Below are positions 6,326-12,225 of a stretch of DNA of 12,225 nucleotides, piece by piece. Under the pieces are notes generated by a model. That model made no database searches. It was not told the DNA's origin and saw only the letters and a program-made list of their open reading frames with translations. The DNA is from Lachnospiraceae bacterium (GTDB lineage Bacteria; Bacillota; Clostridia; Lachnospirales; Lachnospiraceae), in NCBI GenBank assembly GCA_003520205.1, contig DOVG01000106.1, positions 1 to 12,225 on the forward strand, in the 5' to 3' direction. The stretch's first letter is position 1. Each line of letters starts with the position of its first letter. Both the position numbers and the translations under genes were made by a program.

Positions 6326-7711
6326 GTAAAAAGAGTTGAAGGTGGAATCCTGGCTGCAAAGGGCTATAGCGTGGCCAGTAAAAGAATAGGTATTAAACCA
6401 TCCGGAAAGAACAGAGATCTTACACTTATAATGAGTGATGTTCCTGCTACAGTTGTAGGTACATTTACAAGAAATATTGTAAAGGCGGCACCTGTTCAGT
6501 GGGATATGATGGTTGTGGCCGGAGGTAAAGCAAGTGCTGCTGTAATCAATACAGGAATAGCGAATGCGGCAACCGGTGCTGAAGGCTTGAAAAACTGTGA
6601 ACGTGAAGCGGCAAAGGTGGCTGAATGCCTGGGTGTGGAAAAAGATCATGTTCTTACTATGTCTACAGGTGTTATAGGTCCTCAGCTTCCAATAGAAAAG
6701 ATAGAAGAGGGAATCAGAGATCTGTCGAAGCAGATGGCTGGAGTTCCTTATTCCAATACAGCTGTTCTAAGACAGTACTTTGATGGTAACAGAGCTAATG
6801 CGTATATGGAAGCAAACGAGGCTGCAAAAGCCATAATGACTACAGATACGATTCCTAAGGAAATAGCTGTAGAATTTGAAATGGGTGGAAAGACTTGTCA
6901 TATAGGCGCTATGTGTAAGGGCTCTGGAATGATTCATCCGAATATGGGAACTATGCTTGGATTTGCTATGTCAGATATATCGATAGAGAAAGCCCTTGCC
7001 CAGAAGATTCTCAGAGCGGTTGTAGAAAGAACCTTTAATATGGTGTCAGTTGATGGAGATACTTCCACAAATGATACATTTGTCTGGTTATCAAATGGAC
7101 TTGCTGAAAATGAAACCCTTACTGCCGAGGCTATTGGATTAGAGCTTAGTGATATAGATGAGACAGGAACAGAAGATATCAGAGAACTTACTGAACGCAT
7201 TTGTAAAAAGGCGGATGCCCAGAGAAAGGCTTATGCAGAGGATTTTAGAGAACTGGTAGAAGCTCTCTATACTGTTATGGAGTATCTGGCAAAGCTCATG
7301 GCTTCAGATGGAGAGGGAGCAACCAGACTCTTTATAGCACGTGTGGTTGGAGCGCCTGATTATAAAACTGCAAAGACTCTGGCAAAGTCAATCATAACAT
7401 CAAGCCTTACAAAGGCTGCTATATATGGAAGAGATGCTAATTGTGGACGTATTTTTTGTGCAATGGGTTATTCGGGTGCAAAGTTTGATCCAAATAAAAC
7501 GGATATAACAATGATGAGTTCTGAAGGTTCTATCAAGCTTATAGATAAAGGAACTCTGCCTGAATTCTCGGAGGAGGAGGCTCTTAGAATACTGTCTCCT
7601 GACGAGATAACAGCTATATGTGATATTCATGCTGGACAGTATGAAGCAACAGCATGGGGTTGTGACCTTACTCACGAATATGTTACAATAAACGCTGATT
7701 ACAGATCCTAA
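6323..7711 (+). CDS. argJ: Arginine biosynthesis protein ArgJ (ornithine/glutamate N-acetyltransferase)
   Basis: ArgJ moves the acetyl group from N-acetylornithine to glutamate, recycling acetyl in the cyclic arginine pathway; bifunctional forms also acetylate glutamate with acetyl-CoA. The protein begins MVKRVEGGILAAKG and carries NTGIANAATG, MSTGVIGPQLP, KGSGMIHPNMGTML (self-cleavage site with nucleophile Thr210), VDGDTSTNDT, DGEGATRLF and the C-terminal ATAWGCDLTHEYV. It is probably cut before Thr210 into alpha and beta chains. At 462 residues it is about 50 longer than usual. The excess is an acidic/helical insertion near residues 265-315, between NGLAEN and LAKLMASDGEG. The normally invariant NWGR of the beta chain reads NCGR (TGT for TGG). 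Mono- versus bifunctionality cannot be read from sequence. argB follows after 21 bases in an evident operon; argC and argD are not in the window. Confidence 0.93.
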   Translation: MVKRVEGGILAAKGYSVASKRIGIKPSGKNRDLTLIMSDVPATVVGTFTRNIVKAAPVQWDMMVVAGGKASAAVINTGIANAATGAEGLKNCEREAAKVAECLGVEKDHVLTMSTGVIGPQLPIEKIEEGIRDLSKQMAGVPYSNTAVLRQYFDGNRANAYMEANEAAKAIMTTDTIPKEIAVEFEMGGKTCHIGAMCKGSGMIHPNMGTMLGFAMSDISIEKALAQKILRAVVERTFNMVSVDGDTSTNDTFVWLSNGLAENETLTAEAIGLELSDIDETGTEDIRELTERICKKADAQRKAYAEDFRELVEALYTVMEYLAKLMASDGEGATRLFIARVVGAPDYKTAKTLAKSIITSSLTKAAIYGRDANCGRIFCAMGYSGAKFDPNKTDITMMSSEGSIKLIDKGTLPEFSEEEALRILSPDEITAICDIHAGQYEATAWGCDLTHEYVTINADYRS

Positions 7712-7732
7712 GATTTTAGACGAGGAGAAATT

Positions 7733-8620
7733 ATGATGAAAAAGAACGACGATATAGAGGAAGTAATGAAGAAGGCCCAGACATTGATCGAAGCCCTGCC
7801 TTATATCAAGAAGTTTAATGGAAAGAAGATAGTGGTTAAGTATGGCGGTTCTGCTATGCTGGATGAGAATCTTAAATTCAATGTTATTCAGGATGTTGCA
7901 CTTCTGAAGCTGGTAGGCTTTAAGCCTATCATCGTTCATGGAGGAGGCAAGGAAATAAGCAAGTGGATAGACAGATTAGGTATGGAAACACATTTCCAGA
8001 ATGGACTCAGAGTTACAGATGAGTCAACTCTGGAGGTGGCAGAGATGGTTCTGAATAATGTTAACAGAAGTCTGGTTGGTCTGATGTCTAAGGTAGGTCT
8101 TAAGGCTGTGGGAATCAGCGGTAAGGATGCAGGACTTCTCAAGGTTCAGAAGAAATTCTCTGATGGAAAAGATATAGGTTATGTAGGTGAAGTAGTGCAG
8201 ACTGACAGTTCTGTAATTGACTCGCTTCTGGATGCGGACTTTATCCCTGTAGTTGCACCTATAGGAATGGGTATAGAAGATGAGCATGACTATAACATCA
8301 ATGCTGATGACTGCGCATGTGCAGTTGCTACAGCAATTCAGGCTGAGAAGCTCGTTTTCCTTACAGATATCGAGGGGGTATTCACAGATCCGACAGATAA
8401 GAAGACTTTGATATCAGAAATGTATATAGATGAAGCACAGGCACTTATAGATAATGGTGTTGTAGGTGGAGGTATGCTTCCAAAGCTTCAGAATTGTATA
8501 GATGCCATGAAGAATGGTGTATCCCGTGTTCATATTCTGGACGGACGTCTGGAGCATTGTCTGCTTCTGGAGTTCTATACAGACACAGGTATCGGAACAG
8601 CTATCCGTAAGGAAGACTGA
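7733..8620 (+). CDS. argB: Acetylglutamate kinase ArgB
   Basis: Phosphorylates N-acetylglutamate with ATP, the second step of arginine synthesis; cytosolic, normally oligomeric. The 295 residues show the amino acid kinase signature: VVKYGGSAM (Lys36), VHGGGKEI (69-74), NGLRVTD, GISGKDAG, NINADD (Asp192 region), LTDIEGV and GGGMLPKL (Lys251). An N-terminal helix before the kinase core (ALPYIKKFNGKK) and the C-terminal HILDGRLEHCLLLEF block with GIGT are typical of the hexameric, arginine-inhibited type. Feedback inhibition by arginine is therefore likely and fits an ArgJ-based cycle. Two adjacent ATGs (7733 and 7736) both follow GAGGAG (7722-7727); the second has the more usual spacing, so one residue is uncertain. 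The gene lies 21 bases after argJ. Confidence 0.95.
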   Translation: MMKKNDDIEEVMKKAQTLIEALPYIKKFNGKKIVVKYGGSAMLDENLKFNVIQDVALLKLVGFKPIIVHGGGKEISKWIDRLGMETHFQNGLRVTDESTLEVAEMVLNNVNRSLVGLMSKVGLKAVGISGKDAGLLKVQKKFSDGKDIGYVGEVVQTDSSVIDSLLDADFIPVVAPIGMGIEDEHDYNINADDCACAVATAIQAEKLVFLTDIEGVFTDPTDKKTLISEMYIDEAQALIDNGVVGGGMLPKLQNCIDAMKNGVSRVHILDGRLEHCLLLEFYTDTGIGTAIRKED

Positions 8621-8625
8621 TTCTT

Positions 8626-8654
8626 TTGACACACTATAAAAAGGGTGTTAGAAT
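8626..8654 (+). promoter_or_regulatory. Strong sigma-A-type promoter for the comEA-like/regulator pair
   Basis: A perfect TTGACA (8626-8631), a 17-base spacer and TAGAAT (8649-8654, five of six) make this one of the two best promoters in the window. It begins five bases after the argB stop. Initiation near 8661 gives a leader of about 75 bases that contains the inverted repeat at 8669-8691. Confidence 0.75.
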
Positions 8655-8668
8655 TAAAACGTATATTG

Positions 8669-8695
8669 ATGTTACTGTTTACAGGTAACATTTTT
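8669..8695 (+). promoter_or_regulatory. Leader inverted repeat followed by T-run (operator or weak attenuator)
   Basis: ATGTTAC (8669-8675) and GTAACAT (8685-8691) are perfect inverted arms around nine bases, followed by TTTTT from 8691. It lies just after the expected transcription start. As RNA it is a weak AT-rich hairpin with a U-run; as DNA it is a dyad for a dimeric regulator. Its right arm reads GTAACATTT, the same nine bases found twice upstream of the SleB-like gene. Confidence 0.5.
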
Positions 8696-8735
8696 AAGTC
8701 GCATATTTTCTGCAGGTATCCTGAGAGGAGGATAT

Positions 8736-9485
8736 ATGCAGATAAAAAAACTAAATATAGGAATTAACGATAAATTAAAGAGAATCAGCCGGAATTTGGC
8801 TGGTTCTTTGATGAAATATGGTATTATAATAATACTGTTTTTTACGGCGGCCTGTTCGAAAGATGATATAACTATAGAAACCATCAGGGACGATACTTCG
8901 GTAGCGTCAGATAAAGAGGTGTCTGAACAGGAATCATCCGATATGGAGGAGTCCCCCAAAGAAGCTTCTGACGATGCTTCAGAGTCAGAAATAACTACCG
9001 GGTCTAACGACAGTGTCTATGTATATATATGCGGAGCGGTAGTAAATGAAGGAGTATATAAGCTTCCTTCGGATTCGCGTGTAGTAGATGCGGTAAATAA
9101 GGCCGGCGGAATGAATGAGGATGCATGTCAGGGATTTGTGAATCTGGCAGAGAAACTGTCTGATGGCGAAAAGATATATATTCCTACAGCTGAAGAACTT
9201 GAATCAGAAGATATCAGAGTTGGAATAAATAGTTTCGAGAGCATTTCATCTTCAGAAAAATCATCTTCAGAAGATTCTGTTTCAGAAGACGGAAGAGTGA
9301 ATATAAACCGGGCTACAAAGCAGGAACTCATGACTCTTTCGGGAATAGGTGAAAGCAAGGCTGAAGATATCATTAGTTACCGGGAAGCATCAGGCGGATT
9401 TAATAGTATTCAGGAATTAACAAATGTAAATGGAATAGGAACGGCTACATTTGATAAGCTGAAAGATAAAATAAAAGTAGATTAG
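8736..9485 (+). CDS. ComEA-like DNA-binding lipoprotein (SLBB plus helix-hairpin-helix)
   Basis: A 249-residue exported protein like ComEA, which binds double-stranded DNA outside the membrane during transformation. It has a basic N-terminus, a hydrophobic core (about 27-39) and a lipobox-like TAAC at 37-40, so it is likely anchored by lipid at Cys40 rather than by the simple membrane helix of Bacillus ComEA. A Ser/Asp/Glu-rich linker (about 45-92) leads to an SLBB domain (about 94-151, with YICGAVVNEGVYKLP). A second Ser-rich linker (about 168-185) leads to two helix-hairpin-helix motifs (about 186-249: VNINRATKQEL, LSGIGESKAEDI, VNGIGTATFDKL). ATG 8736 is chosen because GAGGAGG ends four to five bases before it; ATG 8811 has no good site. 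The response regulator gene follows after 35 bases. ComEC is not in the window. Confidence 0.9.
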   Translation: MQIKKLNIGINDKLKRISRNLAGSLMKYGIIIILFFTAACSKDDITIETIRDDTSVASDKEVSEQESSDMEESPKEASDDASESEITTGSNDSVYVYICGAVVNEGVYKLPSDSRVVDAVNKAGGMNEDACQGFVNLAEKLSDGEKIYIPTAEELESEDIRVGINSFESISSSEKSSSEDSVSEDGRVNINRATKQELMTLSGIGESKAEDIISYREASGGFNSIQELTNVNGIGTATFDKLKDKIKVD

Positions 9486-9520
9486 TAAATAGCTGTGGGA
9501 TTTTACAGAAAGGAAAATAT

Positions 9521-10210
9521 ATGAGAAAAGTTCTGGTTGTAGATGATGAAAAATTGATAGTTAAGGGACTTAAGTTTTCACTTGAACAGGATGATATGGA
9601 GGTAGATACAGCATTTGACGGTGAAGAAGCCGTAGAAAAAGCCAGAGCTAACAGCTATGATATAATGCTTCTGGATATCATGCTTCCAAAACTTTCCGGA
9701 CTTGAAGTATGCCAGATGGTAAGAGAATTTTCAGATGTCCCAATCATCATGCTTACAGCCAAAGGCGAAGACATGGATAAAATCATGGGTCTTGAGTATG
9801 GCGCAGATGATTATGTAACAAAGCCATTTAATATCCTGGAAGTAAAAGCCCGTATCAAAGCAATTCTTAGAAGAAATAACAAGGGCGATGATCTTAGAAT
9901 CAGCACAGCAAATATTATAGAGAAAAAGGGACTTAAGATAGAGATTGATTCAAGAAGAGTCTTTATCAAAGGACATGAAGTAAGCCTTACAGCAAAGGAA
10001 TTTGATCTTGTAATGCTGCTTGTTTCAAATCCTAACAGAGTTTATTCGAGAGATGAACTTCTTAATGAGATATGGGGTTCTACATATCCGGGAGATGCAA
10101 GAACGGTTGATGTTCATGTTAGACGTCTCAGAGAAAAGATAGAGGTTCGACCTGCTGATCCTGAGTATATACATACCAAGTGGGGCGTTGGTTACTTCTT
10201 CCAGGACTAA
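9521..10210 (+). CDS. OmpR-family response regulator without an adjacent kinase
   Basis: A 229-residue two-component transcription regulator. The receiver domain (1 to about 118) has the acidic pair Asp8/Asp9, phosphoacceptor Asp52 in LLDIMLP, Thr79 in IIMLTAK and Lys101 in TKPF, so it should be phosphorylated normally. The winged-helix DNA-binding domain (about 130-228) contains LTAKEFDLVMLL, the recognition-helix region RTVDVHVRRLREKIE and the wing GVGYFF. It resembles the PhoP/WalR/VicR branch in general, but I cannot assign it to one member. No histidine kinase gene follows: a strong terminator comes 13 bases after the stop. AAAGGA (9507-9512) serves as the ribosome binding site. It is probably cotranscribed with the comEA-like gene from 8626. 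Its targets are unknown; the GTAACATTT-bearing leaders are candidates. Confidence 0.92.
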   Translation: MRKVLVVDDEKLIVKGLKFSLEQDDMEVDTAFDGEEAVEKARANSYDIMLLDIMLPKLSGLEVCQMVREFSDVPIIMLTAKGEDMDKIMGLEYGADDYVTKPFNILEVKARIKAILRRNNKGDDLRISTANIIEKKGLKIEIDSRRVFIKGHEVSLTAKEFDLVMLLVSNPNRVYSRDELLNEIWGSTYPGDARTVDVHVRRLREKIEVRPADPEYIHTKWGVGYFFQD

Positions 10211-10223
10211 AAAATGCTTTATA

Positions 10224-10248
10224 CAGCGGCAGATTTGCCGCTGTTTTT
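10224..10248 (+). terminator. Strong intrinsic terminator after the response regulator gene
   Basis: CAGCGGCA (10224-10231), loop GATT, TGCCGCTG (10236-10243), then TTTTT (10244-10248). It is a perfect 8-base-pair GC-rich stem with a U-run, and it closes the comEA-like/regulator operon. Confidence 0.92.
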
Positions 10249-10287
10249 AATTTGTATTTTTTATCCGCTTTGCTTTGCTGCTTTTGG

Positions 10288-10316
10288 TTGTAAAAACAAA
10301 TAAAATGCTCTATAAT
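10288..10316 (+). promoter_or_regulatory. Probable iorA promoter
   Basis: TTGTAA (10288-10293, four of six) and a perfect TATAAT (10311-10316) have a 17-base spacer. Initiation near 10323 gives a leader of about 90 bases before iorA. Confidence 0.65.
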
Positions 10317-10343
10317 AGTGAAGTTATTATACGAAGAAACTGA

Positions 10344-10376
10344 TTGACATTTTATTAGGGATTATCAGATTATCAG
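10344..10376 (+). promoter_or_regulatory. Second candidate iorA promoter with tandem ATTATCAG repeat
   Basis: A perfect TTGACA (10344-10349) is followed after 18 bases by GATTAT (10368-10373), a weak -10 match. That -10 region lies inside a perfect 8-base tandem repeat, ATTATCAG at 10361-10368 and 10369-10376. The repeat may be an operator in the leader or over this weaker promoter. Confidence 0.35.
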
Positions 10377-10396
10377 TAATTCGGAATCGGGAAAAT

Positions 10397-10415
10397 AGAA
10401 GGAGTTAGAAAATTG
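10397..10415 (+). promoter_or_regulatory. Ribosome binding site that supports a TTG start for iorA
   Basis: AGAAGGAG (10397-10404) lies eight bases before TTG 10413. The first in-frame ATG (10428) is 23 bases from this site and would cut the conserved N-terminal strand, so TTG is the likely start. Confidence 0.75.
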
Positions 10416-12203
10416 GAAAAGAAGATTATGCTTGGAAATGAAGCCATAGCAAGAGGTGCCTGGGAGGCAGGAGTTAAGGTTTCATCTGCTTATCCGGGAA
10501 CACCAAGTACCGAGATGAGTGAGAATCTTGTAAAGTACGAAGGGGTTTATGCTGAGTGGGCACCAAATGAAAAGGTTGCAGCCGAGGTTGCAATGGGCGC
10601 ATCTATAGCAGGAGTAAGAGCTATGTGTGCGATGAAGTGTGTAGGTCTGAATGTGGCATCTGATCCGCTTTATACAGCATCATATATTGGTGCAAAGGGC
10701 GGACTTGTATATCTGGTAGCAGATGACCCGGGACTGTACAGTTCACAGAATGAGCAGGATACCAGACGAATCGGTATATCATCTCATGTGCCTGTAATCG
10801 AACCATCTGATTCGGAAGAGGCAAGATATTTTACAAAGAGAGCATTTGAAATATCAGAAGAATATGATACTCCTGTTATCATCAGAACTACAACCCGTAT
10901 AGCTCATTCACAGGGAGTTGTGAATCTGGAGGACAGGGTTGAAGTAGAGGATAAGGAATATGTTAGAGACCCGGCGAAGAATGTAATGGTGCCGGCAAAT
11001 GCGGCTAAACGTCATAAGTTTGTAATAGAGCGTGATAGAAAGCTTGCAGAGGATGGGTCTACAGAGAAATTTGCTGATATTAACAAGGTAGTATATAGTG
11101 ACAAGACTTATCCGGTACTTGTAAATGGCTCTATAGAAGAGAAAAAGGTTGGATTTATTACAAGTGGTATTCCTTACCAGTATGTAATGGAGGTATTTCC
11201 GGAGGCAAGCGTGCTGAAGCTTGGATTAGTTTCACCGCTTCCAAAGAAGCTTATAGAAGAATTCGCTTCTAAGGTAGATGTTCTATATATTATAGAAGAA
11301 CTTGAGCCTGTTATAGAAGAGCAGGTAAGAGCATGGGGCATAGACTGTGTAGGTAAGGATGTGTTCCCTCTCGATGGAGAATACAGTGCTAATATGCTTC
11401 GTGAGAAGATACTTGGTCAGGACCTTGATCTGTCAGATCCTGCAAATGTACCTGTACGTCCACCTATTCTTTGTCCTGGATGTCCTCACAGAGCTACTTA
11501 CAGTGTTCTGAAGAAGCTTAAGATTCATGCAAGTGGAGATATCGGATGTTATACACTTGGAGTTGCCGCTCCACTTTCAGTTGTAGATACGACACTTTGT
11601 ATGGGTGGCTCTATCTCGATGCTTCATGGTATGGAGAAGGGTAAAGGCAAGGAATATGTAAAGAACTGGGTAGCTGTAATCGGAGATTCAACATTTCTCC
11701 ATACAGGTGTTAATTCACTTATGAATATGGTTTATAACCAGGCTACAGGAACAGTTATTATTCTGGATAATTCAACAACAGGTATGACAGGTCATCAGGA
11801 TCACCCTGCTACAGGAAAAATGCTTAATGGTGAGACAACCTATGCCATTGATCTTGTAAAGCTGTGTGAAGGAATGGGTATCAAGCATGTAAAAGTTGTT
11901 GATGCATTTGACCTTAAGAAGCTTGAAGATACTATAAAGGAAGAGGTTGCGAGAGATGAACTCTCTGTTATTATATCGCAGTCACCATGTGCACTTCTTA
12001 AGACATATGTACCAAAGGGCAAGTGCTTTGTTGATCCAGAGAAATGTATGAAGTGCGGTATGTGCCTCTCACCTGGATGCCCGGCTATAAAGAAAGATAA
12101 AGAGACTGGATTTTCTATCATAGATGAAACAATGTGCAACGGATGTGGACTTTGCAGCCAGCTCTGCCCATTTGATGCTATCCAGACCAAGGTTACGAAG
12201 TAA
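10413..12203 (+). CDS. iorA: Indolepyruvate:ferredoxin oxidoreductase, alpha subunit IorA
   Basis: IorA is the large subunit of a thiamine-diphosphate, iron-sulfur enzyme that oxidatively decarboxylates aryl pyruvates (from Trp, Phe, Tyr) to aryl-acetyl-CoA and reduces ferredoxin; the beta subunit IorB is needed. The 596 residues are full length. The N-terminal pyrimidine-binding domain shows LGNEAIARGAWEAG and SAYPGTPSTE. The middle has CPGCPHRATY (Cys354, Cys357). The TPP-binding domain has IGDSTFLHTGVNSL and ILDNSTTGMTGHQDHP. The C-terminus carries two [4Fe-4S] sites: cysteines 545, 548, 551 and 556 (the CxxCxxCxxxxCP form usual in IorA) and 575, 578, 581 and 585 (CxxCxxCxxxCP). The start is TTG. 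iorB would be expected next, but the window ends 22 bases after the stop. A 9-base-pair hairpin spans the stop codon. Confidence 0.96.
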   Translation: MEKKIMLGNEAIARGAWEAGVKVSSAYPGTPSTEMSENLVKYEGVYAEWAPNEKVAAEVAMGASIAGVRAMCAMKCVGLNVASDPLYTASYIGAKGGLVYLVADDPGLYSSQNEQDTRRIGISSHVPVIEPSDSEEARYFTKRAFEISEEYDTPVIIRTTTRIAHSQGVVNLEDRVEVEDKEYVRDPAKNVMVPANAAKRHKFVIERDRKLAEDGSTEKFADINKVVYSDKTYPVLVNGSIEEKKVGFITSGIPYQYVMEVFPEASVLKLGLVSPLPKKLIEEFASKVDVLYIIEELEPVIEEQVRAWGIDCVGKDVFPLDGEYSANMLREKILGQDLDLSDPANVPVRPPILCPGCPHRATYSVLKKLKIHASGDIGCYTLGVAAPLSVVDTTLCMGGSISMLHGMEKGKGKEYVKNWVAVIGDSTFLHTGVNSLMNMVYNQATGTVIILDNSTTGMTGHQDHPATGKMLNGETTYAIDLVKLCEGMGIKHVKVVDAFDLKKLEDTIKEEVARDELSVIISQSPCALLKTYVPKGKCFVDPEKCMKCGMCLSPGCPAIKKDKETGFSIIDETMCNGCGLCSQLCPFDAIQTKVTK

Positions 12204-12208
12204 CCTTG
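12188..12208 (+). repeat. Perfect hairpin spanning the iorA stop codon
   Basis: Arms CAAGGTTAC (12188-12196) and GTAACCTTG (12200-12208) pair perfectly around a GAA loop; the TAA stop (12201-12203) is in the right arm. No T-run follows within the window. The following bases contain AGCGAAGCG, again with GAA flanked by short complementary bases. It may be an mRNA-stabilising or coupling element, or the edge of a dispersed repeat. Confidence 0.6.
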
Positions 12209-12225
12209 CGGAGCGAAGCGACCAG

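Noticed and set aside
7400..7939. 179-codon open frame on the - strand across argJ/argB
   Set aside because: It lies wholly antisense to two well-supported enzymes, has no ribosome binding site or family resemblance, and is Ser/Cys/Leu-rich as expected for a shadow frame.
1..12225. Mobile element, CRISPR array, tRNA or rRNA
   Set aside because: No transposase or integrase, no regularly spaced repeats, no cloverleaf or rRNA-like sequence was seen on either strand.

Overview
The window is a compact, AT-rich, single-strand stretch of chromosome. All ten convincing genes lie on the + strand, with short gaps, strong GGAG-type ribosome binding sites, TTG/GTG as well as ATG starts, and heavy AGA/ATA codon use. 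The gene families (ArgJ/ArgB arginine route, IorA, SleB-like hydrolase with an SH3 domain, ComEA-like lipoprotein, GDPD with a membrane domain) point to an anaerobic Firmicute of class Clostridia, most likely Lachnospiraceae. That assignment rests on recalled protein resemblance, not a database search. Nothing looks mobile: no transposase, integrase, tRNA, rRNA or CRISPR array was seen.

Layout. 1-2518: the 3' part of queA (tRNA queuosine synthesis), overlapped by 4 bases (ATGA) by a membrane-anchored glycerophosphodiester phosphodiesterase. 2515-4149: a near-consensus promoter, placed on the stop codon of the phosphodiesterase gene, drives a small COG2426-type membrane protein and a secreted SH3/amidase-fold lipoprotein. 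That lipoprotein has lost three of the four residues needed for zinc binding and catalysis, so it looks like a pseudo-amidase. 4150-4366: an AT-rich, repeat-rich control region with one exact match to the WalR (YycF) box pattern and further TGTAAC copies. 4367-5581: a secreted SleB-type cell wall hydrolase with an SH3 domain and a long Glu/Thr repeat linker, followed by a terminator. 5672-8620: a histidine phosphatase, then argJ and argB. 8626-10248: a strong promoter with a hairpin/operator-like inverted repeat, a ComEA-like DNA-binding lipoprotein, an OmpR-family response regulator with no kinase beside it, and a very clear terminator. 10288-12208: a promoter and iorA (indolepyruvate:ferredoxin oxidoreductase alpha), which uses a TTG start and ends in a perfect hairpin that spans its stop codon.

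How they work together. The interior has an envelope theme: a phosphodiesterase, a small exporter-like protein, a pseudo-amidase and a SleB hydrolase, with a WalR-like cis element between the last two. WalR-family regulators control cell wall hydrolases in Firmicutes, so this is a coherent, testable unit. The same GTAACATTT core recurs in the leader of the comEA-like gene, whose operon partner is an orphan OmpR-family regulator. ArgJ and ArgB are two consecutive functions of the cyclic arginine pathway. IorA oxidises aryl pyruvates with ferredoxin during amino acid fermentation.

The most unusual items are the catalytically degenerate amidase beside a live wall hydrolase, and the shared TGTAAC/GTAACATTT elements. 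No wholly new multi-gene system is evident.
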